Source: Pseudolysobacter antarcticus (GTDB lineage: Bacteria > Pseudomonadota > Gammaproteobacteria > Xanthomonadales > Rhodanobacteraceae). Taken from it: a stretch of 64,000 bases of DNA. Made by a program: the position numbers and the translations under genes. The stretch covers positions 3,782,001 to 3,846,000 of the forward strand of contig NZ_CP035704.1 of NCBI RefSeq assembly GCF_004168365.1, read 5' to 3'. This document shows, one piece after another, positions 1 to 8,806 of the stretch (its first letter is position 1; every line of letters starts with the position of its first letter). The notes below the pieces were generated by a model. That model was not told the DNA's origin. It ran no database searches and saw only the letters and a program-made list of their open reading frames with translations.

Positions 1-2
1 CA

Positions 3-587
3 CGCCTCAGCGCACGCGGCGCCGAAGCGCTAGAACCGGCGCGCGAAACCGCGGTGCTCGGCGCGCTGTCGCAACGCGCCGGCGAACTCGAAACCAGCAC
101 ACGCGCAACACAGGCGCAAACGCTGATCACGAGTTACACGCGCCGCGCGATTGTCGGCGCGATGGCCGCGGTCGCGCCGGGTAGTGATCTCGTGATCCAG
201 GGCACCCTCGCGACCGCGCTGATTCGCGAACTCGCACGCACCTACGATGTGGCGATTCGCGAAATCGATATCGATGCATTTCTCAAACAGGCCAGCTTGA
301 GTCTGCGCGCGAGCACCGCGATCGTGCTGGCGATTGCCGGCAACGCGATGAAAGCGTTTCCCGGCCTCGGTACGCTCGGCGGCGGTGTTGTGCATGCGAT
401 TGCCTACGGTCTGATTTTCGACAGTCTCGGCCGTGCCGTCGCGACCACGCTGGCCGAGCAGCAGCAGTTTGATCAGGTCCATGCATCGGCGACGCTGAAA
501 AAATTATTGGCGCAGACCAGTGGCGAACGCATGCGCGAAATTGCCGCGCTGGCATTACGCGCACATCAGGAATACGACCTGAAATAG
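3..587 (+). CDS. DUF697-family membrane protein, 5' truncated
   Basis: The frame is open from the window edge to a stop at 585-587, so only the C-terminal ~194 residues are present and the start lies upstream. The GTG at position 54 is probably internal. The sequence has alternating hydrophobic stretches, with 'APGSDLVIQ' early and 'FPGLGTLGGGVVHAIAYGL' later, as expected for the DUF697/YcjF C-terminal module. That module often follows a GTPase domain and contains amphipathic or membrane helices. A full GTPase-DUF697 protein is encoded at 8807-10186, so this may be the end of a sister protein. Whether an upstream GTPase domain exists cannot be seen. Confidence 0.6.
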   Translation, partial: RLSARGAEALEPARETAVLGALSQRAGELETSTRATQAQTLITSYTRRAIVGAMAAVAPGSDLVIQGTLATALIRELARTYDVAIREIDIDAFLKQASLSLRASTAIVLAIAGNAMKAFPGLGTLGGGVVHAIAYGLIFDSLGRAVATTLAEQQQFDQVHASATLKKLLAQTSGERMREIAALALRAHQEYDLK

Positions 588-689
588 TCCGATCGCTGCG
601 CGTTTTGCAGTGATGTCCGATTTGCGGCGGAAATTCCGTATCCCGATACAAGCCGGTCATTTCGCCGGCATTGTTCAGGGAGAACCGCC

Positions 690-2369
690 ATGACGCGACA
701 TTCCATCCGCTCCTTCAGCCCACGAAAAAGCGCCGATACCGCAAGCCCAGCGACATCGGGACAGCGCGCGCAGAGTGTGGGATTACGCTGCTCGCGATTT
801 TTGTTCGTGCTGTGTGCACTGCTCATCACCACGGCCAGCATACACGCGCAAATTTATCGCGCCGACGTCGATTTTAATGGCGGCAATTATTTTGTCGACG
901 CGTTTTCTGGCAGCGCAACCGACACCTATCGCGGCAAGAAACTGGTGCATCTGGACAACGGCGATGTCGTTGTCGCGGGACTCGTCCCGAACATGCGCGG
1001 CGGCAACGCCGGCGGCCTCGGGCTCGTGCGTTACAACGCCGCGGGGCAACGTGTGACATGGGCCAATCCCGGCGCAACTGGGTTCGACGGCAATCAATAC
1101 GTGGTGTATGACGCCAACACGTTGGTGCCGCGGCCGATCGATGACGTCAAGGACATCGTCGTATCGGGCAATCTGCTGTTCGTACTGGTCGATGTGCAGG
1201 GTTATGGATTGCATTTCAGCGGCAACCCGCCGATGCCCGTGCCGGCGTTCACTCGCTACGCATCGGATGTGATGGTGTTCAATACCGATGGCAAATTTCT
1301 CAGCAGTGTCGAGATGGGTTCCACCCTCGCGGACGAGGGCGATCCACGCAATTTTTTCGGCGGCGGCATCGCTGTTTACCAGAACAGTCTGCTGTTGAGC
1401 GACGGCGGAGTTTCACTCGTGTTTGCCGGCAGCGCGATCGAGAGCAATGTATCGCGGCCGGTGTTCCAGCGTTTCTCGTTGGACGCGACGGATGGTTCGC
1501 TGACCTCGGTCACCGGCATCGTCTATCCGAATCCCGGCAATTATTGTCCGACCAATCGCGGCTGCGAAATCAACGGGCTGGCGCTCGGCGGTCGACTGAC
1601 AGTGACCGGCCCACCGCGCATTTATCTGGGCGGATCGCGCCAAGCCACCCTCGGCGACAACGCCGATTGGGATTTCATGGTGATGCGGGTCAGCAGCAAC
1701 GGCGCGCCCGATACTTCTTTCAATACCGCAGGCGTCAACGTGATGCCATTCAATATCGCGCCCGGCAACTTGGGCGATCACGGGCGATCCATCGCTGTGC
1801 TCGGCAGCAACGGCACGACGACGAATGAACGCATTTTTGTCGGCGGCGATGTCGCAGTCAATTGTGGCGACGGCATGGGCGTGGTCAAGTTCAACGGCGA
1901 TGGCACCCCGGATTCGACGTTCGGTTCGGGTGGACTCGCCAAGCGATACTTCGGTTCGGAGTATTCGTCATCGGGCTGCATGGTGCCGCGTACTGATAAC
2001 TACACCCACAGCATCACGCTTGCCGAAGGTCTGATCGCTTTCGCCGGGCAGCGCAACACCGCTCCGTTTTTCATCAGCCCCGATAGCGTCGATGGCGTCG
2101 TCGCATTCATGGACATGCAGTCGGGCTCCTTAATAAGCTTCGACATCTACCCGTATGCGGAGACGGCTGGTGGATCACGCTCGCGGCATTCTGGTCTGTG
2201 GGGCATCGTCGCAGCCGGCCACGGCGCGTTCACCGCGACCGGCGATGTGCGTTATTTCACCTCTTCCGGCAGCAGCGTATCCGGAAAAATGCAGTACGCC
2301 ACGCTACGTTTCAGTGACCGGATTTTCAGAAGCACACTAGGCCATGGCGACGATCCGGTGACACCGTGA
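690..2369 (+). CDS. secreted delta-60 repeat (beta-propeller-like) protein
   Basis: 559 residues. The ATG at 690 follows a GGGAGA ribosome site. An unusually long N-terminus of about 35 polar residues precedes a hydrophobic segment (residues 36-50) and an A-x-A-type cleavage point near residue 53 (IHA|Q), so export by a Sec-type signal is likely. The mature part is rich in Gly, Asn and Asp. At least two delta-60-like motifs are visible, 'GAPDTSFNTAGVNVMPF' (about residue 338) and 'GDGTPDSTFGSGGLAKRYF' (about residue 402). Such repeats usually form propellers in secreted or surface proteins. No catalytic motif was recognised and the role is unknown. It could be a T2SS substrate, but nothing in the sequence proves it. 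Confidence 0.75.
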   Translation: MTRHSIRSFSPRKSADTASPATSGQRAQSVGLRCSRFLFVLCALLITTASIHAQIYRADVDFNGGNYFVDAFSGSATDTYRGKKLVHLDNGDVVVAGLVPNMRGGNAGGLGLVRYNAAGQRVTWANPGATGFDGNQYVVYDANTLVPRPIDDVKDIVVSGNLLFVLVDVQGYGLHFSGNPPMPVPAFTRYASDVMVFNTDGKFLSSVEMGSTLADEGDPRNFFGGGIAVYQNSLLLSDGGVSLVFAGSAIESNVSRPVFQRFSLDATDGSLTSVTGIVYPNPGNYCPTNRGCEINGLALGGRLTVTGPPRIYLGGSRQATLGDNADWDFMVMRVSSNGAPDTSFNTAGVNVMPFNIAPGNLGDHGRSIAVLGSNGTTTNERIFVGGDVAVNCGDGMGVVKFNGDGTPDSTFGSGGLAKRYFGSEYSSSGCMVPRTDNYTHSITLAEGLIAFAGQRNTAPFFISPDSVDGVVAFMDMQSGSLISFDIYPYAETAGGSRSRHSGLWGIVAAGHGAFTATGDVRYFTSSGSSVSGKMQYATLRFSDRIFRSTLGHGDDPVTP

Positions 2370-2441
2370 GGTAAGAAGATCCGTCGAGCCAGCGCCGCTG
2401 CCTGCTTCACGAAATTCCATTCCCGTGCCCTGAGGTATGCC

Positions 2442-3455
2442 ATGAAACATCGATATGACAAGCGTATTTTCCGAACGATGATTCTGCTCTTGGCAAGTCT
2501 TTTCCAGCTCAGTGTTTTCGCCGCCGGTGCTGGTGCCGATCATCCGCTGGTGGGTCGTTACGAGGGCTCAAAACTGGTCGGATATTACGTGCGGAACTAC
2601 GACGAAATCGACGTGATGAACGGACCTATCGCCAACAGCCTGCGCAACCCATCCGCGCCGGGATGGCTGCATCTCGAAGGCAAAATTCAGCTGTATTACT
2701 ACCAGCTGCCGGCAAGTCATTCTTCGTTTGAAGTACTGCGAAATTACCAGGACAGCTTGAAATCCAAAGGCTTCGAAATCGTGTTCACTTGCGCGACGTC
2801 CGATACTTCGTGCTACATGAAACGCCCGGGCCACGCCGTCACAACTGGCCCATACGACTTTGCCAACGCGCTTGATGCCGCGCCGGAATTGCCGCGCTAC
2901 AATGGCGATTACATGCGCAATTATTTCCAAACCAGCGCGCGTTATCTGCTCGCCAAACTCGATCGCAACGGCAGCACGGTTTACGCGAGCATCGCACTGG
3001 CGGAAGGCAGTCGCGAAAGTCTGGCGATCGTGCGCGTGGTCGAGAGCAAGGCGATGGAGTCAGGAAAAATCGCCTTCGTTGGCGCCGATGAAATGCGGCA
3101 GACCATCAGCAATGCCGGGCGTATCAGTCTTTACGGGATCCACTTCGATTTTGATCGCGATGCGATTCTGCCGGACTCGAAACCGACGCTGGATGAAATC
3201 GCCAAGCTATTGCAGGCCGACCTGACGTTACGCGTAAACGTAGTCGGCCACACCGATGGACAAGGCAAGACCGCCTACAACCTTGATCTTTCGCGCCGTC
3301 GCGCAGCGAACGTCGTCGCGACACTCGCGCACGATTACGGTATCGATCCGGCACGGCTGCAACCACGCGGCGCTGGCGCCAGCGAGCCGCTCGCAAGCAA
3401 CGACAACGATGCGGGACGTGCGCAGAATCGGCGTGTGGAACTCGTGCGATTGTGA
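2442..3455 (+). CDS. OmpA-family protein with N-terminal DUF4892-like domain
   Basis: 337 residues starting at an ATG preceded by GAGGT. A signal peptide (hydrophobic residues 12-27, cleavage after FAAGAGA) leads into a domain starting 'DHPLVGRYEGSKLVGY', which resembles DUF4892. The C-terminal third (from about residue 226) is an OmpA-like peptidoglycan-binding domain, with 'HFDFDRDAIL' and 'VVGHTDGQGKTAYNLDLS' followed by RRRA. The protein is expected in the periplasm, anchoring to peptidoglycan or associated with the outer membrane. It lies 104 bp upstream of the ECF sigma/kinase pair on the same strand, which may indicate shared envelope-stress control; that link is inference. The OmpA part is secure and the DUF4892 label moderate. 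Confidence 0.85.
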   Translation: MKHRYDKRIFRTMILLLASLFQLSVFAAGAGADHPLVGRYEGSKLVGYYVRNYDEIDVMNGPIANSLRNPSAPGWLHLEGKIQLYYYQLPASHSSFEVLRNYQDSLKSKGFEIVFTCATSDTSCYMKRPGHAVTTGPYDFANALDAAPELPRYNGDYMRNYFQTSARYLLAKLDRNGSTVYASIALAEGSRESLAIVRVVESKAMESGKIAFVGADEMRQTISNAGRISLYGIHFDFDRDAILPDSKPTLDEIAKLLQADLTLRVNVVGHTDGQGKTAYNLDLSRRRAANVVATLAHDYGIDPARLQPRGAGASEPLASNDNDAGRAQNRRVELVRL

Positions 3456-3559
3456 GCGTGGCCGTGCTCGCGCACGCCAGATTTTATCATGTGCCGCGAC
3501 GCATGCACGCTGAGGATTTTTTTGCGCCGCGCCGACGAAGCGGTTATCGTCGCGCTCGC

Positions 3560-4123
3560 ATGCAAAATCAAACCGAAAGTATCGCGCGCCTGCTTCAGCG
3601 CTGGCGCGATGGCGACAGCGACGCGCTCGAACGTTTGCTGCCGCTGGTCTACGCTGATCTGCGGCGCATTGCCGCATCGGTATTGCGCGGCAGCTCCGGC
3701 CACGCCACGTTGCAAACCACCGCGCTCGTACATGAAGTGCTGCTGCGCCTGCTCGGTCGAGCGCCCGCGGATTTTAGCGACGGCGCGCATCTGCTGAACG
3801 CCTCGGCGCGCATCATGCGCCAGATTCTGGTCGATCGCGCGCGCGCTGCCGGCGCAGAGAAACGCGGCGGCACGTGGTTGCGCGACGACTTCGCCGAAGC
3901 GCTGGAACTGCCGATTCCGGACGGGACCGATCTGGCCGCACTCGATGACGCATTGAACGAGCTGGAGTCCGTCGATCAGCGCATGTCGCAAGTGGTCGAG
4001 TTGCGATTTTTTGTCGGTCTCAGCGTCGAGGAAATCGCCGGTACGCTCGGCATCACCGCACGCACCGCGAATCGCGACTGGGTCGCCGCACGCAGTTGGC
4101 TGAAACAGCGCCTCGAAGCGTGA
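3560..4123 (+). CDS. ECF-like RNA polymerase sigma factor (TIGR02999-type)
   Basis: 187 residues from the ATG at 3560. In-frame upstream starts at 3452 (GTG) and 3503 (ATG) exist, but this start matches the family's usual N-terminus ('IARLLQRWRDGDSDALERLL'). Region 2 contains 'PLVYADLRRIA' and region 4 a helix-turn-helix, 'LSVEEIAGTLGITARTANRD'. Members of this group are commonly encoded beside a PknB-type Ser/Thr kinase with TPR repeats, exactly as here (kinase start at 4176, 52 bp downstream). The kinase presumably takes the place of a zinc anti-sigma factor in signalling. No convincing Shine-Dalgarno precedes 3560, so the exact start is less certain than the gene. Confidence 0.88.
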   Translation: MQNQTESIARLLQRWRDGDSDALERLLPLVYADLRRIAASVLRGSSGHATLQTTALVHEVLLRLLGRAPADFSDGAHLLNASARIMRQILVDRARAAGAEKRGGTWLRDDFAEALELPIPDGTDLAALDDALNELESVDQRMSQVVELRFFVGLSVEEIAGTLGITARTANRDWVAARSWLKQRLEA

Positions 4124-4175
4124 ACCGATAACACCATCGTTTGACAGCACGCTCCACTGCGCGGAAAAATTTGGC

Positions 4176-6776
4176 ATGAACGATACCGAAAAATTGGCTT
4201 TGCGCATCGCGCGCGATGCTCTCGATACCGACGCCGCCGCGCGCGACGAATTTGTCTCGCTGCGCTGCGGCCACGATGCCGCGTTGCTACGGCAGGTGCA
4301 AAGCCTGCTCGCGCGTATTTCAGCCGACGAAGATTCGACCGATGACGCCGTGCAAGACCGCGAACCCGTCGATGCCTTGATCGGCACTACGCTCGGCGCG
4401 TATCGCATCGTCGAGCAGGTTGGCCGAGGCGGCATGGGCGTGGTCTATCGCGGCTTGCGCGAAGGCGAGGATTTTGCGCAAACCGTGGCGATCAAACTGA
4501 TACGCCGCGGTTTCGATTTCGGTGACGTGCACGCGCGTTTTTTGCGCGAGCGGCGCATCCTTGCGCGACTCGCACACCCACATCTTGCACGCTTCATCGA
4601 CGGTGGCGTGGCGCCGGATGGGCGACCGTGGTTCGCGCTGGAATTCGTGCGCGGCGAATCCATCACGCGCTGGTGCGATGTCCAGCGACTCGACCTGCGC
4701 GCACGCGTGAAATTATTCCTCGATGTCTGCGCCGCGGTGCAATACGCGCACACGCAATTGATCGTGCATCGCGATCTGAAACCCGGCAACGTGCTTGTCG
4801 ATGAAACCGGCGCGGTGCGTTTGCTCGATTTCGGCATTGCCGGGCTGCTCGAAGGCGACGAGGAAAATTTCGCCGCACCGCTGACCGTAGCGAGCCGCCA
4901 GGTGATGACGCCGGAATACGCCGCGCCCGAACAGTTCATCGGCGCGACGGCCGTGGTCGCCTCCGATGTGTATGCGCTCGGCGTGATTCTTTATCAGCTG
5001 ATCGCTGGCGTGCTGCCGTATGAATTCGATCGCGGCGATCTCGTCGCCGCGGAACGCTGCGTGCGCGAAGTACCGCCGCAATCGCTGTCGGCGGCCATCC
5101 AGCGCGCGGCGCGCAGCGATGCCGATACGCCCATCATTTCGGATGCAACGATCGCGACCGCGGTGTGGCCCGCGACGCTGGCGCAGACCGATGCGGATGC
5201 GCGCGCCGCCGCGCAATCATCGCGTACGACCGATATTGTCACTACGCGCCTGCTCGCACGGCGTACCGGCTTGCGCGCGTATCGCAATACGGTGCGCGGC
5301 GACCTGTCGCGCATCATCGAGAAGGCCCTGGCGAAAGAACCGTCGCGTCGTTACGCCACGGTTGATGCATTTGCCGAGGATCTGTCACGCTGGCTTGGCG
5401 GCGAACCGGTACGCGTCACCGGCCAGCGTTTCGGTTATCGGCTCGGCAAGTTCATCACGCGCAATCGCGTCGCGGTCGGCATCGCCGCGGCGCTGAGCCT
5501 CGCGCTGATCAGTGCGACCGGATTCGCGTTGTACAAAGCGCATCAGGAAGGCATCCAGCGCGATGCCGCGATCGACGAAACAGCACGAGCCACCGCGGTG
5601 CGCGAGTATGTGATGTTGATGTTTGGCGACGCCGCTAAACGGCGTGACAGTACAACGACGACGGCACGCGATATCCTCAAGCAAGGCGCGCTGGAAATAT
5701 TCACGAAGTACAAGGATCGACCGAAGGACGGGCAGGAAATCGCGCTAAGTCTCGCCGAGCTGTACATGCAGATCGGTGATGTCGAGGGCGCAATGCCGCT
5801 GCTCGAAGGTCTTATGGCGTGGCCGGATATCGAGAAAAATCCGTCCGTGCTCGCGAGTGCCCGTTATGATTTTTCGCAAGCTGAATATATGCGTGGCAAG
5901 AGTGCGCATGCGCGCGAATTACTCGATTTGGCGCAAGCATTCTGGAGCACGCAGCCGCAGCGGTTTCAGGTGATTCTCAACGAAAGCCGCGCGCCGCAGG
6001 CTCAACTGGAACGCACTGAGGGCAAGGGCGAGCAGTCGGTGATCACGCTCCAACACGCGATTGCCGAACGGCGTGCATTGATCGGCAGTTCGGATCGAGA
6101 AGTGGCCGCCGCATTCAATTCTCTAGTACTGTCACTGACTCTTGTCGGCCGTTACGAAGACGCGATCAACGCGGCGAAGGAAGGTTATCAAGTTTGTGTC
6201 GATCTCGGCCAGGCAAACACGGCCACGGGTTTGGCGCTGATCAATAATCGCGCGATTGCAGAAACTTATCTCGGCCGTTACGACTGGGCCGAAGCCGATT
6301 ATCGTCTCGTTGTGAATATGCGCCAGGAACTGTACGGCGAGTCGCCCGAACTGGCCGGCGCGCAGAACAATCTGGCGCTTGCGCTGGCGCGCCAGAATCG
6401 CATGGAGGAAGCCACACATCTGCTCGAAGACGCGTTGCGCATTTCGCTCGCGCAGGCCGGCGAATCCGGTCGCGAAACAATGATGTCGCGCGCCAATCTG
6501 GCCGACGCCTACGCCACGACCGGCCGCGCCACCGAAGCGCTGCCGCTGGCCGAAGCCGCGTTGAAAAACGGCCTTGCGCTTTACGGCGCAAAATCCGCAT
6601 TCACCGGCATCGCCTATCGCAGTCGCGCCAAGACGATGCTGGCGCTCGGCAAAATCGCCGAAGCACGCGCCGATCTGGACGCCGCAACCGCGGTGTTTGT
6701 CGGCATGGGCAAAGGCGGCGAAATCCAGCTCAAGACACTACTGCCATTGCGTGAGAAACTCGCGGCGCACGAATAG
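4176..6776 (+). CDS. membrane-anchored serine/threonine kinase with C-terminal TPR-like sensor region
   Basis: 866 residues. The Hanks-type kinase domain covers about residues 75-400: glycine loop GRGGMG (83-88), VAIK lysine (107), catalytic HRDLKPGN (188-195), DFG (208-210) and APE-like 'AAPEQF' (239-244). All core residues are present, so it should be active. A spacer rich in Ala and Asp (about 290-345) interrupts the C-lobe. One transmembrane segment (about 422-442) follows, then a long alpha-helical region with repeats typical of tetratricopeptide units (for example 'AQNNLALALARQNRMEEATHLLEDAL'). The kinase is probably cytoplasmic and the TPR part periplasmic. It probably acts with the upstream ECF sigma factor, with which it is likely cotranscribed. 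Confidence 0.92.
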   Translation: MNDTEKLALRIARDALDTDAAARDEFVSLRCGHDAALLRQVQSLLARISADEDSTDDAVQDREPVDALIGTTLGAYRIVEQVGRGGMGVVYRGLREGEDFAQTVAIKLIRRGFDFGDVHARFLRERRILARLAHPHLARFIDGGVAPDGRPWFALEFVRGESITRWCDVQRLDLRARVKLFLDVCAAVQYAHTQLIVHRDLKPGNVLVDETGAVRLLDFGIAGLLEGDEENFAAPLTVASRQVMTPEYAAPEQFIGATAVVASDVYALGVILYQLIAGVLPYEFDRGDLVAAERCVREVPPQSLSAAIQRAARSDADTPIISDATIATAVWPATLAQTDADARAAAQSSRTTDIVTTRLLARRTGLRAYRNTVRGDLSRIIEKALAKEPSRRYATVDAFAEDLSRWLGGEPVRVTGQRFGYRLGKFITRNRVAVGIAAALSLALISATGFALYKAHQEGIQRDAAIDETARATAVREYVMLMFGDAAKRRDSTTTTARDILKQGALEIFTKYKDRPKDGQEIALSLAELYMQIGDVEGAMPLLEGLMAWPDIEKNPSVLASARYDFSQAEYMRGKSAHARELLDLAQAFWSTQPQRFQVILNESRAPQAQLERTEGKGEQSVITLQHAIAERRALIGSSDREVAAAFNSLVLSLTLVGRYEDAINAAKEGYQVCVDLGQANTATGLALINNRAIAETYLGRYDWAEADYRLVVNMRQELYGESPELAGAQNNLALALARQNRMEEATHLLEDALRISLAQAGESGRETMMSRANLADAYATTGRATEALPLAEAALKNGLALYGAKSAFTGIAYRSRAKTMLALGKIAEARADLDAATAVFVGMGKGGEIQLKTLLPLREKLAAHE

Positions 6777-6939
6777 GATCGAATGATCGCGACTACCGCA
6801 GCAGCCCATGCAACTGCGTAACATGCACGGGAATAAACTCGCCGCCGATCCGGTTAAACGCATTGGTTCCATCGGCGCAACAGAGTTTCCATGCGATCTC
6901 TCTGGTATTGCGGTTGTCCAATCTGCCAAGCTGCGCATC

Positions 6940-7635
6940 ATGAAAAAGCTGCTATCTGCGGGTCTCGTGTTTCTGCTCATGCTCGGCGGCGCAAACGCGT
7001 GGGCCGATGCGGACACCTACAGTTTCGATCCCGTGCATACGCAGATTTTTTTTTGCACGGTTCATCTGGGTTTCTCGAAACCTTGCGGTCGATTGCACGT
7101 TTCGGCCGGAAATTTCAGCTTCGACAGCAAAGACTGGAGCACCGCTAGAGTCGATGCTGTGATCGATATCAATTCGCTGGATCTCGGCGATGCGGAATGG
7201 GAATCGCGTGTGAAATCCGGCGAGTTTCTCGATGCACAACGTTATCCGACCGCGCGATTCATGAGTCAACGCGTGGAAAAAACCAGCGACAAAACCGGCG
7301 CGCAAACCGGTGTTGCACACGGCCAGTTGATCCTGCACGGCAAGACGCTGAAAATGGATCTGCCGTTCACCTTCAACAAGGCCGGCGTGCATCCGTATAC
7401 ATTCAAACGCATCGCCGGATTTTCCGCGACGCTGAAATTCAAGCGCAGCGATTTCGGCATTGATCGTTATCTGCAAGTGGTCAGCGACGAGGTCGAGTTG
7501 CGCATCGAGGCCGAAGGTTTCCGCGATCGTCACGCCGGCGAATCGACGCCGCCGGAGGCAGCTCCGGACAGCGAAAATCCCGAGCAGAATCCCACCACCG
7601 TCAAGGAGCATCACGATGCCGATACGCAACACTGA
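6940..7635 (+). CDS. YceI-family periplasmic protein (first copy)
   Basis: 231 residues from the ATG at 6940, chosen because it begins a clean signal peptide (MKKLLSAGLVFLLMLGGANAWA) ending before 'DADTYSFDPVHTQI'. The open frame upstream to 6808 lacks a signal. YceI proteins are lipocalin-like beta-barrels that bind isoprenoid-type lipids such as polyprenyl chains or quinone-like molecules in the periplasm. The core runs from 'YSFDPVHT' to 'VELRIEAEGF'. Unlike the second copy it carries two cysteines (FFCTVHLGFSKPC) and a polar Pro/Glu/His-rich tail of about 35 residues. The stop overlaps the following cytochrome b561 gene, so the three genes 6940-8802 form one operon. Confidence 0.88.
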   Translation: MKKLLSAGLVFLLMLGGANAWADADTYSFDPVHTQIFFCTVHLGFSKPCGRLHVSAGNFSFDSKDWSTARVDAVIDINSLDLGDAEWESRVKSGEFLDAQRYPTARFMSQRVEKTSDKTGAQTGVAHGQLILHGKTLKMDLPFTFNKAGVHPYTFKRIAGFSATLKFKRSDFGIDRYLQVVSDEVELRIEAEGFRDRHAGESTPPEAAPDSENPEQNPTTVKEHHDADTQH

Positions 7636-8248
7636 GCAAGCCTGGGGCAGCGTCAACAAGGCGTTCCACTGGATACTCGCGCTACTGATTATCGGCATGG
7701 GTTTTCTCGGCTGGTACATGACCTGGCTGCCGAATGCGCCGGGCAAGATCAAGATTTACGCGCTGCATAAATCGATTGGCCTGACGATTCTGGCGCTGGT
7801 ATTGCTGCGCATTTTGTGGCGCCAGTTTGATCGTCGCCCGCCGGAATTGCCGATGCCGCAATGGCAACATGTCGCGGCGCGCGCGGTGCATATCGCGCTG
7901 TACGGCGTGATGCTGCTAATGCCGCTTTCGGGCTGGCTGTTCAATTCCGCTGGTAATTTCCCGCTGCAATGGTTCGGCCTGTTTCATGTGCCGAGCCTGA
8001 CCGATGGCGAAAATCCCACGCTCAAGGCGATTGCCGGCATCACCCATCTGATCCTGTTCTGGGTGTTGCTGGTCGCATTCATTCTGCATGCGGGCGGCGC
8101 GCTCAAACATCATTTCATCGATCGTGACTCGACCTTGCGGCGCATGTTGCCGTGGGGCATACGCGCCGAAAAATCGCCGGCATCGCCAACAACGACCACG
8201 ATCAATTCCGCTCAGAATTCGCCATCAACACCCGAGGTAAAGTCATGA
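7616..8248 (+). CDS. cytochrome b561-family membrane protein
   Basis: 210 residues. The ATG at 7616 lies seven bases after AAGGAG and overlaps the end of the preceding YceI gene by 20 bases; the longer frame from 7460 has no support. Four hydrophobic segments carry histidines placed as in the bacterial b561 (CybB) family: FHW near residue 18, ALHKSIGL in helix 2, a histidine in 'AVHIALYGVMLLMPLSGW', and 'FILHAGGALKHH' near the end of helix 4. These would ligate two b-type haems. CybB is a quinol:superoxide oxidoreductase-like inner-membrane protein. Its position between two YceI genes suggests electron or lipid-quinone exchange with YceI, as in other YceI-b561 operons. The C-terminal tail is low-complexity Ser/Thr-rich. 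Confidence 0.9.
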   Translation: MPIRNTEQAWGSVNKAFHWILALLIIGMGFLGWYMTWLPNAPGKIKIYALHKSIGLTILALVLLRILWRQFDRRPPELPMPQWQHVAARAVHIALYGVMLLMPLSGWLFNSAGNFPLQWFGLFHVPSLTDGENPTLKAIAGITHLILFWVLLVAFILHAGGALKHHFIDRDSTLRRMLPWGIRAEKSPASPTTTTINSAQNSPSTPEVKS

Positions 8249-8802
8249 AAAATGCCCTGCTGTTCGTTCTTGCTTTTAGTCTGTCCGCCAGCGCCAGCGC
8301 ACGCGACTGGTCCACCGATGCCGCGGCCAGCAAACTGGGTTTCAGCGGCACGTACCAGAACGAAAAATTCGAAGGCCAGTTCAAGAAATTCGATGCGACG
8401 ATCAGCTTCGATGCGGCCGACTTGAGTAAGTCAAAATTCGATGTGAACGTCGATGTGACCAGTATCAATACCGCCAACGAAGAACGCGATGGCAGCCTCA
8501 AGGACAAGGAATTTTTCGACTTCGCCAAATTCCCGAAGGCGCATTTCGTCACCACTACTTTTCGCAAAGCCGCCGATGGCAGCATCGAAGCCGATGGCAC
8601 GCTGACCGTGCGCGACAAATCCAAGCCAGTCACTTTGAAAGTGAAGTTCAGCGAGACGGGCGACAAGGCCACACTCGATGTCGATACCAAACTCAATCGC
8701 CTCGATTTCGACATCGGCAGCGGCGACTGGAAAGACACCTCGATTATCGGCGCCGATGTGCTGGTGCATGCGCATTTGAGCCTGACCGCAAAAGCCGGCT
8801 GA
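8245..8802 (+). CDS. YceI-family periplasmic protein (second copy)
   Basis: 185 residues. The ATG overlaps the b561 stop in an ATGA junction, with GAGGTAA just upstream as ribosome site. The signal peptide is MKNALLFVLAFSLSASASA, followed by 'RDWSTDAAASKLGFSGTYQ'. The mature part is a compact YceI domain ending in 'VLVHAHLSLTAKAG', close to the usual family size and without the tail or cysteines of the first copy. It probably binds an isoprenoid-type ligand in the periplasm. Tight coupling to the b561 gene suggests the three proteins act together. Confidence 0.92.
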   Translation: MKNALLFVLAFSLSASASARDWSTDAAASKLGFSGTYQNEKFEGQFKKFDATISFDAADLSKSKFDVNVDVTSINTANEERDGSLKDKEFFDFAKFPKAHFVTTTFRKAADGSIEADGTLTVRDKSKPVTLKVKFSETGDKATLDVDTKLNRLDFDIGSGDWKDTSIIGADVLVHAHLSLTAKAG

Positions 8803-8806
8803 TCGC

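Noticed and set aside
3335-4435. 366-residue minus-strand open frame
   Set aside because: It spans the OmpA, sigma and kinase genes in antisense and shows no motif.
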